A stretch of 8,508 nt of DNA from Planctomycetota bacterium (GCA_029573975.1 JAKQBU010000393.1:1-8508); one strand, 5' to 3'; positions 1 to 6,923 are shown, counted from the stretch's first letter. Notes: generated from the sequence alone by a model not told the origin. Program-made: numbers and translations.

Positions 1-1
1 G

Positions 2-121
2 CAGATGGACTACTGGGGCAATCTGCTGATCGAAGGGGTGGATGCCAAAGGGGCGATTCGCAGCCATCCCACCGCCCTGCCCGAAGCTTACGCGCTAGGA
101 TTGCGACTGATGCAGGGGTAA
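2..121 (+). CDS. C-terminal end of an unrecognised protein (partial)
   Basis: An open frame enters from the left edge and ends at a TAA at 119-121. It gives 39 residues ending ...IRSHPTALPEAYALGLRLMQG. The frame has no internal stop and C/G-rich third positions like those of the etf genes, so it is probably the real tail of a gene that starts outside the window. The fragment looks soluble: it has no membrane segment and no catalytic motif I can name. It converges on the minus-strand hydrolase with only 6 nt between the stop codons, and I see no terminator hairpin there. A role in sugar metabolism would suit the neighbour but is only a guess. The family cannot be assigned from so short a tail. 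Confidence 0.6.
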   Translation, partial: QMDYWGNLLIEGVDAKGAIRSHPTALPEAYALGLRLMQG

Positions 122-127
122 TTCAGG

Positions 128-2338
128 TTACTTGATGTCGACTGATTCTTCCTGGCCTAAACTTGCGGCATAATCTTCAACCCTTCGATACACCTGCTCA
201 TTCATCTGGGCAAGCACTCCCAGATCCCCGCGATTGCGAACTTCCCGGGCATAGGTTTCAATGGTCAGCCGGCCATATTCCGCTGCCTGCTGCGTCAGCG
301 GTGCAGCGGCCTGCCGGCCTTGCCTAATCCCCTGGGACCGGGCCGCCTGGTCATATGCCAGAACCGCTTCATCTATTTTCTGCATCATTTGAATATAAAA
401 ACCGCGGGTCTGGAGCCGATTCTTCAGCAGCCGCAGCCAGGAAGCCCCCTGCTCATCCAGTTGCGGCAGGATATTATCTATAGACGTAATTGCCTGCTGA
501 TCCATATGATAAAATTTTTGCAACGCCTCGATATGCCCGGACGTCTTGCCTAGCCTGCCTTTCCAGGCCTCCTCCTCCAAAGCCGGCACACTGGCGGGCA
601 ACACCGGCAGATCCCAGTAACACCAGCCGGAAGAAAAGTGCATATTCGGCCCCGTGGCATCGCCGCAGGGAACATCCGGCTCGTACCGGTCATAGTCCAG
701 AAATACCTGCGCCAGCGGTTCTGCCGCCGGGCCATAAACCTTCCGCACATAATCGGCATAAAAATCTTCGGCTGTCAAATCCGGACGCCAGCAAAATTCG
801 CTCAGATACCGGACATTGTGCTCAATCCCCGATAATTTCCATCCCAGCAGCGTTACACTCTCCACCCCAAACGAGCGGCACTGCTTATACATCTCTTCCT
901 GCCAGTTGGCCCGGAACTGCGGGAACCATTGGCCGCCGTCGAATTCCCACCATTCAATCATCCAGGCCCGCCGGCCTGTTTGCGCCACCCGATAGCTGGG
1001 AACCTGGTCGTTCGCTGCCAGGGGCGGCACATAGGAATTCAACGACGCAAAAATCACCTCTTCCGGAAAATCCTTATCCATGCCCGGAAAAATATGTTCG
1101 ATGCTCCAGCCGCCAGTGGCTAGCCGCGACCGTTCCCCCGCCGTCAGCCGCCGGACCACCTCCCGGAACAGATAGGCATAATCAATATCCCCCGCCGCAT
1201 TGGCATTGCTGGTCCAGTGTTTACATTTTTCGCGCATTTCCGCATGACCCGGCTGAGGGCCGATTTCCCGATTAAACCACCCCTGGGCCTCCGATTCCCA
1301 CATCCAGTAGAAATCGGAGTTCGGATAGGTATTCACCAGACACCGATAGCGGGCCACCGACTTTTCCGCATTATTCGGATCCAGCGGATCGATCAGACAG
1401 GTACTCGGTTTAGGGGCGGTCTTGAAATCGCCGCCGTTAGACATCATCAATTCAAATCCCACACACGTCTTGAAGCCGTGGGCATGGGCATAATCAATCA
1501 CTTCCCGCAGCATGGCCTGACAAGCCTCGGCCTGGGCGCGGGGATTGCCGCTATTTTCGACATATGGTTTGGGCCCGAATATCTCGATATCCCCAAAGGC
1601 TTCTTCCCCAACCGCTCCCTTCGTCGGAAAAACATCAACCGGGCTGCCGACAAACGTCGGATTCACCGGCTGGCCGTTCCATGTCTCGGTGAAAAAGGCA
1701 ATACCGGGATAAAAATGGAATTGCAGCATGTTGAATTTCATCCGGGCAGCCCGCTTGATGAGATCCCGGTAATCCTCCGGATTGTAACCTGACATCCCGC
1801 AAAGAAAATTATCCCAGGGCAGCAAACCCCGGTATTGGAAAACCGGCGAGACGCAGACATCCAGCGGCTTGATATAAAATTCCCGCGCCATTGGCAGCCG
1901 TTCCCCGCTAATCTGAAAATAGACACCATACGCCTCCAACAGTTCATACACACCATACAGCAGGCCCGGCTCGGAGGCGGCGGTCAGGTAAATCGTTTCG
2001 CCGATGGTTTTCAGCGTATAGCCTTGGTCGGCATTGGCCCCACTGGGAAGATTCAACATGCCTTGCTGAATCATTTCTTGTATCATCTTACTGGTTTGCG
2101 GGGTGCCGATGACCAGAGAACAGGTATCCGGGTTAGCCTGAAATTGAATCGGATTGGTAAAAATCTTTTCCAGGTAAAGCACCAGTTCATCATGAATCAG
2201 GTTCCCGATTGCGGAATCGGAGACCTCTAGGCTCACCTGAACGGGTTTCACTGCCTGATTATTTGAAGATTCCGCCTGCCCGCAATTACTCATCCCAAGA
2301 ACCATAAAACAGATCCCCCAAAAAATTCGGTTATACAT
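128..2338 (-). CDS. Exported glycoside-hydrolase-like protein (GH67-type N-terminal domain plus TIM-barrel-like core)
   Basis: This is a 736-residue protein. The ATG at 2338-2336 is preferred because it follows GAAAGG (minus strand, 2352-2347) with 8-nt spacing and begins a signal peptide. An in-frame TTG at 2425 would add 29 hydrophilic residues and would overlap the promoter. Residues 1-22 have a basic start (MYNR), a hydrophobic core (IFWGICFMVLGM) and a plausible signal-peptidase I site after GQA. Cys19 lacks a good lipobox. Residues ~30-155 resemble the alpha/beta domain in front of GH67 alpha-glucuronidases and DUF4838-type proteins: CSLVIGTP at 73-80 and GLLYGVYELLEAYGVYF at 125-141. 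Residues ~165-545 look like a TIM barrel, with aromatic and acidic stretches such as DFYWMWESEAQGW (342-354) and WMIEWWEF (459-466). The rest is mostly helical. It probably acts on polysaccharide or glycoside substrates outside the cytoplasm. I cannot name the catalytic pair or the substrate. It is transcribed divergently from the etf operon. Confidence 0.78.
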   Translation of the reverse strand: MYNRIFWGICFMVLGMSNCGQAESSNNQAVKPVQVSLEVSDSAIGNLIHDELVLYLEKIFTNPIQFQANPDTCSLVIGTPQTSKMIQEMIQQGMLNLPSGANADQGYTLKTIGETIYLTAASEPGLLYGVYELLEAYGVYFQISGERLPMAREFYIKPLDVCVSPVFQYRGLLPWDNFLCGMSGYNPEDYRDLIKRAARMKFNMLQFHFYPGIAFFTETWNGQPVNPTFVGSPVDVFPTKGAVGEEAFGDIEIFGPKPYVENSGNPRAQAEACQAMLREVIDYAHAHGFKTCVGFELMMSNGGDFKTAPKPSTCLIDPLDPNNAEKSVARYRCLVNTYPNSDFYWMWESEAQGWFNREIGPQPGHAEMREKCKHWTSNANAAGDIDYAYLFREVVRRLTAGERSRLATGGWSIEHIFPGMDKDFPEEVIFASLNSYVPPLAANDQVPSYRVAQTGRRAWMIEWWEFDGGQWFPQFRANWQEEMYKQCRSFGVESVTLLGWKLSGIEHNVRYLSEFCWRPDLTAEDFYADYVRKVYGPAAEPLAQVFLDYDRYEPDVPCGDATGPNMHFSSGWCYWDLPVLPASVPALEEEAWKGRLGKTSGHIEALQKFYHMDQQAITSIDNILPQLDEQGASWLRLLKNRLQTRGFYIQMMQKIDEAVLAYDQAARSQGIRQGRQAAAPLTQQAAEYGRLTIETYAREVRNRGDLGVLAQMNEQVYRRVEDYAASLGQEESVDIK

Positions 2339-2392
2339 GATAAATGCCTTTCTTTTCGTATCGCTAAGACCGGTGTATTGTACTGTTCTGTT

Positions 2393-2420
2393 ATTATAGG
2401 ATTCTCCTCCGGGTTCACAA
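2393..2420 (-). promoter_or_regulatory. Candidate sigma70-type promoter of the hydrolase gene
   Basis: On the minus strand there is a perfect TATAAT -10 at 2398-2393. A 4/6 match to the -35 consensus (TTGTGA, 2420-2415) lies upstream with a 16-bp spacer. The predicted transcript start is near 2386, giving a leader of about 48 nt before the ATG at 2338. The weak -35 would suit help from an activator; the CRP-type palindrome is centred about 73 bp upstream of this start. Confidence 0.5.
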
Positions 2421-2448
2421 ACCAAAAGTCCAAAAATAAATCGCGGTA

Positions 2449-2470
2449 TTATGTGATAGAAATCACATAA
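2449..2470. promoter_or_regulatory. CRP/FNR-superfamily operator (perfect palindrome)
   Basis: A perfect 9-bp inverted repeat, TTATGTGAT at 2449-2457 and ATCACATAA at 2462-2470, is separated by AGAA. It contains TGTGA-N6-TCACA, exactly the core recognised by CRP-type regulators. It lies between divergent genes. Its centre (2459.5) is about 43 bp upstream of the start predicted from the TATAAT at 2491-2496, close to the class II activator position (-41.5). It is about 73 bp upstream of the start predicted for the hydrolase. The match is directly visible; which regulator binds, and whether the signal is cAMP, redox or another ligand, is inference. Confidence 0.72.
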
Positions 2471-2490
2471 TTTTATGGTGAGGATGGGGA

Positions 2491-2496
2491 TATAAT
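2491..2496 (+). promoter_or_regulatory. Activator-dependent -10 element upstream of etfBA
   Basis: A perfect TATAAT stands here with no recognisable -35: the bases 16-18 bp upstream are AT-only and overlap the edge of the CRP-type palindrome. This arrangement is typical of class II CRP-dependent promoters. Transcription would start near 2503 and give a leader of about 160 nt. The downstream promoter at 2539-2567 could serve the same operon without the activator. Confidence 0.45.
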
Positions 2497-2538
2497 AACC
2501 CAGCAGGAAATATTATTGCCGCTGGCAACCGGTTTTTC

Positions 2539-2567
2539 TTGACAGTGACAAGCTAAATTCCTATAGT
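2539..2567 (+). promoter_or_regulatory. Strong sigma70-type promoter of the etf operon
   Basis: TTGACA at 2539-2544 and TATAGT at 2562-2567 are separated by exactly 17 bp, an almost ideal housekeeping promoter. Transcription would start near 2574, about 88 nt before the ATG at 2662. A short inverted repeat (TTGCC, 3 nt, GGCAA; 2517-2529) lies just upstream and could be an operator, but it is too short to call. Confidence 0.65.
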
Positions 2568-2661
2568 TTTTACTCTTGCCAGCGTAGTCAGACCGGACGT
2601 GCAGAATTGCGATAACTGTAGATGATTAAACGATTTACTAATTAGAGCAGGAAAAGCCTCT

Positions 2662-4755
2662 ATGTCACATTATATTGTATTGGTAAAGCAGGTACCCGAT
2701 GTAACCCAGATCACCGACAATGCCTTCGATCCCAAGACCGGCAATTTGATGCGGGGGAAACTGGCCTCCGTCATCAATGAGCTGGACGCCCAGGCACTGG
2801 CCTTTGCCGCCCGGATGAAACATCTAGGCCAGGATCAGCAAAGCAAGATCATCGCCCTGACGATGGGGCCGCCCATGGCGGATGAGGTTTTGCGGTATGC
2901 CCTGAGCCGCGGGGCGGATGAAGCGGTTCTTCTGACCGACCGGGTGCTCGGCGGGGCCGACACCTGGGCCACTGCCAATCCGCTGGCCTGCGCCATCCGC
3001 AAAATTGTCAAAGACCTGCTAGACGGTACCAATGATTATTACGTGGTTTCCGGTATGCAATCCGTCGATGGCGACACCGCCCAGGTTCCCGCCCAGATCG
3101 CCGAAGAGATGAAAATCCCCTGCGTTTCCTACGCCACCGAGGTGGAATACAAAAACAAACGGTTCGAATTTACCCGCATCATCAGCGGCGGCAGCCAGAT
3201 CGTCACTCCCAAAACCAAACCCGCCATCGTTACCGTCGCTAAATACGAGTTCCCGCTCTTCCCGACGTTTGCGGCGACCCGCAAGGCTAACGCCACCCCC
3301 ATCATCCAGTGGACCGCGGAAGATGTCAAACCAACGTATTTCGGCGTCACCGGTTCGAAGACCCGCGTCATCCGCGTCTTTCCGCCGCCCAAAACTTCCC
3401 GCAAATGCCTGGAAATCAAAGAGGCACGCGAGTTTGCCCAAATCCTGAAAAAACTGGCCAAAGCCGGCGAAACACACGCCGCCGCGGATTCGCACCTGAA
3501 CCATCGCTATGTCCTGCCCGGCAACCGCACCAATCCCTTTGACCGCAGCTTCGAGGGCACGCAAAAGGAAAGCGAAGCATTTGAGCAGTTGGTCAAAAAA
3601 CTGAAAGAACTGAATATCCACAACCTTTCGGATATAACCGCGGAGGTGAAGGAACAAATCGTACAGGATAAATCGCTGGGCATCACCGCCAAGGCGCTGG
3701 AGGAGATGCTCGCCGGCCTGCAGGCCAGCAAGCCCCTTTACGAAGGAGAGGTATGGGTCGTGGCCGAAGAAACCGGTGAGGAGATTACCCCCGCCACCTT
3801 CGAGCTGGTCGGCAAGGCCCGGGAACTGGCCGACTCGCTCAACACTCACGTCGGGGTAGCCCTGGCCGGGAAAAAAGTCGGACCTCTGGCCCAGTCTCTG
3901 ATCGAGGCCGGGGCGGACAAGGTCTATTGTATCGAACATGAACTGCTGGCGGAGTTTGACCCGGCCGCCTACCGCAAGGCCATCGCCGGGGTCATCGAAA
4001 AATACTGGCCGCAGATCGTCCTCTTCGCCGCCACCCCCCAGGGACGGGTACTGGCACCGATGGTGTCCTACCGCGTGGGCTGCGGCCTGACGGCCGACTG
4101 CACCTCGCTGGACATTCGCGACAGCTCCCGCAAGAGTGAAATCGCCGTCCTCATGCAGACCCGTCCCGCCCTGGGCGGCAACGTCATGGCCACCATCTGC
4201 ACCAAGGATTCCAAATGCCAGATGGCCACCGCCCGGCCCGGCGTAATGAAACGGCTGCCGGCCGACCCGGCCCGGAAAGGCCAGGTCATCCCCTGCCCGG
4301 TGGAACTGACGAAAGACGACCTCAGCCTGGAGATCATCAACACCGAACGCGGCACCGGCCATGTCAATTTCAACGCCGACATCATCATCTCCGGCGGCAA
4401 GGGCCTGCAGAGCAAGGAACGCTATATCAATCTGCTGACCACTCTGTGTACCGCGGTCGGCAAGCAGCTCGGCGTCACCGTGGAGCGGGGCGCGTCCCGT
4501 GCCGCCGTGGAGCAGGGCTTCACCGAACGGGTGCATCAGGTCGGCCAGACCGGTACCGCCGTCGGCCCCAACGTGTATCTGGCGATGGGCATTTCCGGGG
4601 CCATTCAGCATATGATCGGCGTGGCCAACAGCCAGACCATTCTGGCCATCAACAACGACCCGGCCGCTCCGATATTCAAACAGTGCGACTATTACATGGT
4701 CGCCAACGTCGAAGAGGTAGTACCCCAATTAGTCCAAGTACTGGGAGAGCAATAA
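2662..4755 (+). CDS. etfBA: Fused electron transfer flavoprotein, beta-alpha (EtfB-EtfA)
   Basis: The 697-residue protein joins both ETF subunits. ETF carries electrons between flavin dehydrogenases and a quinone-reducing partner. Residues 1-~265 are EtfB: the start YIVLVKQVPD, the nucleotide-binding stretch SGMQSVDGDTAQVPAQIAE (130-148), and the tail TRVIRVFPPP (234-243). Residues ~270-358 are an extra charged, helix-rich linker. Residues ~360-697 are EtfA: TPQGRVLAPMVSYRVGCGLTAD (458-479), RPALGGNVMATI (501-512), then the C-terminal FAD domain with SGGKGL, RGASRAAVEQGF (609-620), QVGQTG, GISGAIQH (643-650) and AINNDPAAPIF (662-672). Separate subunits are usually ~255 and ~315-340 residues, so the linker accounts for the surplus. 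The ATG follows AGGA (2649-2652) with 9-nt spacing. The gene is co-transcribed with the oxidoreductase 2 nt downstream. DGDTAQV resembles group 2/bifurcating EtfB more than housekeeping ETF, but bifurcation is not proved. Confidence 0.93.
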   Translation: MSHYIVLVKQVPDVTQITDNAFDPKTGNLMRGKLASVINELDAQALAFAARMKHLGQDQQSKIIALTMGPPMADEVLRYALSRGADEAVLLTDRVLGGADTWATANPLACAIRKIVKDLLDGTNDYYVVSGMQSVDGDTAQVPAQIAEEMKIPCVSYATEVEYKNKRFEFTRIISGGSQIVTPKTKPAIVTVAKYEFPLFPTFAATRKANATPIIQWTAEDVKPTYFGVTGSKTRVIRVFPPPKTSRKCLEIKEAREFAQILKKLAKAGETHAAADSHLNHRYVLPGNRTNPFDRSFEGTQKESEAFEQLVKKLKELNIHNLSDITAEVKEQIVQDKSLGITAKALEEMLAGLQASKPLYEGEVWVVAEETGEEITPATFELVGKARELADSLNTHVGVALAGKKVGPLAQSLIEAGADKVYCIEHELLAEFDPAAYRKAIAGVIEKYWPQIVLFAATPQGRVLAPMVSYRVGCGLTADCTSLDIRDSSRKSEIAVLMQTRPALGGNVMATICTKDSKCQMATARPGVMKRLPADPARKGQVIPCPVELTKDDLSLEIINTERGTGHVNFNADIIISGGKGLQSKERYINLLTTLCTAVGKQLGVTVERGASRAAVEQGFTERVHQVGQTGTAVGPNVYLAMGISGAIQHMIGVANSQTILAINNDPAAPIFKQCDYYMVANVEEVVPQLVQVLGEQ

Positions 4756-4757
4756 CC

Positions 4758-6428
4758 GTGTACAGTGAAAAAGATTATTCCCGTGTTTCCGTTTTGATTG
4801 TAGGCGCCGGCCCGGCGGGCCTGGCGGCGGCGATTTCCCTGAAAACACGCCGCCTGGACCTGGATGTCTGTGTGATTGACAAAGCGGACAAGCCCGGCAA
4901 CCACAACCTTTCCGGTGCGGTGCTGGAGATCCAGCCGCTGCATGACCTGCTGGACCATTACGACCCCAAATGGCCCGAACACGAGCAGGCCAAACATACC
5001 TTCGAACGGACCGTGGAGCAGGACGATGTCCGGTTCTTCCTGGGCCGGAACCTGGCCTTCTGCGTCTCGCCGATGATTACGATGGCCAAATGGCTGCACC
5101 TGGGTTTCGGCCAAATGATTCACAAGGGCGATTATATTGTCTCGGTCAGCAAATTAACCGCCTGGCTCAGCCGGGTGGCCAAAGATCTCGGCGTCGAGGT
5201 CATCCACGGCTTTTCGGCGGCGGATATTCTGGTTGATCCGGCCACCGGCCGGGCCTCCGGCGTCAAGCTGGTCGATCAGGGGCTGGACCACGAAGGCCAT
5301 CCCCAGCGCAATTATGTTCCCGGGGAAACCATCTCCGCCGACCTTGTCATCCTGGCCGAAGGCTGCGACGGTCTGCTGACCGAAAAATATATAGAGAAAG
5401 CCGGCCTCCAGCGGGAGGCGAACAAACTCTTCTCCGTCGGCGCCAAGGAGCTGATCGAGGTCACGCCCCAGCAATACGAGCAATTCGGCGATCACCGCGT
5501 CGTGCACGCCATGGGCTGGCCCATCTGGACCCCGCTCATCGGGCCGGGCATCTTCGGCGGCGGCATTATGTACGCCTTCGGAAAAAACCAGATCGCCGTG
5601 GGCATGATCGTAGGGGCCGACTGGAAATATTACGATTTCAATCCGCAGGAGGCCCTGGTCCGCTTCAAGCAGCATAAATTCGTGAAGCAGTTCATCGACG
5701 GCGGCACCGTGGTGGAGGCCGGCGCGAAGATGATCCCGGAAGGCGGCTATTACGCCATCCCCCGCGATCCGCAGACAAACACCATCGGCAAAAGCAATGT
5801 CCTGATCATCGGCGACAGCGCCGGTTTTGTAAACATGCTCAAGATCAAGGGGCTGCATAACGCCATCGCCTCCGGGGATATCGCCGGCCAGGCGGCGGCC
5901 CAAACCCTGCATGCCCCCGACCAGGCCGCCCGGACCTATACCCAGATGCTGGATGCTTCATCCGTCAATCGGGAGATGTACTCCGCCCGCAAATACCGCC
6001 AGACGGTAGCCAAGCTGGGCAATGCCATCGGCTTCCCGGTCTCTACGCTGGGTCCCCTGCTGCCGCGCTTCCACGTCGAGCGGGACTTCGAGGCCATGAC
6101 CACCGCCTCCTACAAATTCCATCTGGACGCCCCCTTCGACAAGGACAGCTTCACCGCCATGGCGGGCGTGAAGCACCGCGAGGACCAGCCCTGCCACTGC
6201 CAGGTCCGGGACCCGGAAATCTGCCAGCGGGAGTGCCTGCCCCGATTCCAGCAGCCCTGTATCCGCTTCTGCCCGGCGGGCGTCTATGAGGTGATTCAGG
6301 ACCGCATGAAACCGGCCAATCCCTCCAACTGCCTGCATTGCAAAACCTGCCAGAACAAGTGCCCCTTCGACAATCTCCGCTGGACCGTCCCGGAAGGCGC
6401 CGGCGGCCCCGGTTATCGGAATATGTAA
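4758..6428 (+). CDS. ETF:quinone oxidoreductase, FixC-like flavoprotein with FixX-like Fe-S domain
   Basis: This 556-residue protein passes electrons from reduced ETF through FAD and a [4Fe-4S] cluster into the membrane quinone pool. It begins at GTG 4758, two nt after the etfBA stop, with GGAG (4744-4747) as ribosome binding site. The upstream frame overlapping etfBA is a shadow. The FAD Rossmann motif GAGPAG is at 16-21. The region GWPIWTPLIGPGIFGGGIMYAF (253-274) corresponds to the quinone/membrane-surface loop of ETF-QO. The second FAD motif is IIGDSAGFVNMLKIKGLHNAI (350-370). The C-terminus carries RFCPAGVYEV (503-512), then C525-x2-C528-x2-C531-x3-C535-P and WTVPEGAGGPGY. Four of these cysteines (505, 525, 528, 531) match the ligands of mitochondrial ETF-QO. 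Extra cysteines lie at 479, 481, 489, 493, 501 and 535. No transmembrane helix is apparent, consistent with monotopic attachment. Confidence 0.92.
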   Translation: MYSEKDYSRVSVLIVGAGPAGLAAAISLKTRRLDLDVCVIDKADKPGNHNLSGAVLEIQPLHDLLDHYDPKWPEHEQAKHTFERTVEQDDVRFFLGRNLAFCVSPMITMAKWLHLGFGQMIHKGDYIVSVSKLTAWLSRVAKDLGVEVIHGFSAADILVDPATGRASGVKLVDQGLDHEGHPQRNYVPGETISADLVILAEGCDGLLTEKYIEKAGLQREANKLFSVGAKELIEVTPQQYEQFGDHRVVHAMGWPIWTPLIGPGIFGGGIMYAFGKNQIAVGMIVGADWKYYDFNPQEALVRFKQHKFVKQFIDGGTVVEAGAKMIPEGGYYAIPRDPQTNTIGKSNVLIIGDSAGFVNMLKIKGLHNAIASGDIAGQAAAQTLHAPDQAARTYTQMLDASSVNREMYSARKYRQTVAKLGNAIGFPVSTLGPLLPRFHVERDFEAMTTASYKFHLDAPFDKDSFTAMAGVKHREDQPCHCQVRDPEICQRECLPRFQQPCIRFCPAGVYEVIQDRMKPANPSNCLHCKTCQNKCPFDNLRWTVPEGAGGPGYRNM

Positions 6429-6458
6429 AAACCTGAATACCCAATAAACGGATATCCC

Positions 6459-6494
6459 AGACGCGTACTCCTTAAAAAGTACGCGTCTTTTTTT
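6459..6494 (+). terminator. Rho-independent terminator of the etf operon
   Basis: A perfect 11-bp stem (AGACGCGTACT at 6459-6469, AGTACGCGTCT at 6478-6488) with an 8-nt loop is followed by a T-run to 6494. It starts 30 nt after the oxidoreductase stop codon. There is no T-run on the other strand, so it acts in the plus direction only. It closes the two-gene operon. Confidence 0.93.
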
Positions 6495-6714
6495 AAAAAG
6501 TTTTTGCGTAAAACGAGAGGGGCACGGTGATAACGGTTTTAAAACTACACATGATGAATTGGTTTACCAGAAACTGCCCTGGACGCCAGCTCGGCTGGAT
6601 TACGTGCAAATGGCAATCCGATTCGCACAGAAATGAATTGCATTGTAACGACACGACGGCGGATAGCAAAAAAATAGGCACAGTTAAGTAGCTGTGAGGG
6701 CTTGAGTTACGGAC

Positions 6715-6749
6715 TAGCGGGGGCAGGATCGAACCTGCGACCTCCGGGG
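6715..6749 (-). pseudogene. 3' fragment of a tRNA gene (tRNA-fMet-like)
   Basis: On the minus strand these 35 bases read CCCCGGAGGTCGCAGG, then TTCGAT, then CCTGCCCCCGCTA. This order matches the anticodon-stem 3' side, variable loop, T-arm and acceptor 3' strand of a bacterial initiator tRNA with an AGCGGGG acceptor. The T-stem GCAGG/CCTGC (6738-6734 and 6727-6723) is intact, but its loop has six bases instead of seven, so one base is missing. The 5' half (D-arm, CAT anticodon, 5' acceptor strand) is absent: sequence upstream of 6749 diverges. There is no CCA. It is therefore a remnant, perhaps left by an element that used the tRNA 3' end as attachment site. The tRNA identity comes from remembered sequence, not a search. 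Confidence 0.55.
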
Positions 6750-6769
6750 TACCTACTCGGCGAATAAAA

Positions 6770-6784
6770 CAGGACAAGGAGATT
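6770..6784 (+). repeat. 15-bp exact direct repeat, copy 1
   Basis: CAGGACAAGGAGATT occurs here, 20 bp beyond the tRNA remnant, and again at 7224-7238 inside the repeat-protein gene. The flanks do not match. An exact 15-mer is unlikely by chance in a window of this size, though not impossible. Confidence 0.5.
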
Positions 6785-6805
6785 CCGCTCAAAAGAAAAT
6801 AAATG

Positions 6806-6834
6806 TTGACTTTTCAGGATAAATACCATAAAAT
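6806..6834 (+). promoter_or_regulatory. Sigma70-type promoter of the repeat-protein gene
   Basis: TTGACT at 6806-6811 and TAAAAT at 6829-6834 are separated by 17 bp, each 5/6 to consensus. The predicted start is near 6841, leaving an AT-rich leader of about 120 nt before the ATG at 6960. The leader contains an unused Shine-Dalgarno-like GGAGGAG (6848-6854) and a hairpin at 6902-6923. Confidence 0.6.
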
Positions 6835-6901
6835 GCCTGATTATATTGGAGGAGTGTAAAACTATCATATATGTCTATTTAACTTAGAAACACTTCCGCA
6901 T

Positions 6902-6923
6902 TAAAGTAATGAAGTTTACTTTA
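6902..6923 (+). promoter_or_regulatory. AT-rich inverted repeat in the 5' leader
   Basis: TAAAGTAA (6902-6909) and TTACTTTA (6916-6923) form a perfect 8-bp stem around TGAAGT. It lies between the predicted transcript start and the ribosome binding site at 6947-6952. It could be an operator or an mRNA hairpin. There is no T-run, so it is not a terminator. Confidence 0.4.

Noticed and set aside
490..1792. Plus-strand frames of 261 and 191 codons
   Set aside because: They lie inside the minus-strand hydrolase gene, are rich in P/R/H/S and show no domain pattern.
2339..2425. TTG start at 2425 for the hydrolase
   Set aside because: It would add a hydrophilic segment in front of the signal peptide and place the start within the -35 region of the predicted promoter; the ATG at 2338 has a good ribosome binding site.
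3019..4728. Long open frame (569 codons) on the minus strand
   Set aside because: It is antisense to etfBA, low in complexity (G/A/D-rich) and lies wholly within a gene with clear family motifs; a shadow caused by GC-rich codons.
4215..4757. Upstream extension of the oxidoreductase frame into etfBA
   Set aside because: The translated extension is arginine/proline-rich shadow sequence overlapping the EtfA FAD domain. GTG at 4758 has a ribosome binding site and gives the normal family N-terminus just before GAGPAG.
5154..5912. 252-codon minus-strand frame
   Set aside because: Antisense shadow of the ETF:quinone oxidoreductase; no ribosome binding site or family signature.
6668..6750. tmRNA 3' end with terminator on the minus strand
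   Set aside because: The T-arm-like piece fits tRNA better. The ~350 nt body, tag-peptide frame and 5' acceptor half needed for tmRNA are absent, and the hairpin after it has only a 5-bp stem.
6493..6792. 99-codon minus-strand frame
   Set aside because: It reads through the terminator T-run and the tRNA remnant (TPEVAGSI is the typical artefact of a tRNA 3' end) and has no ribosome binding site.
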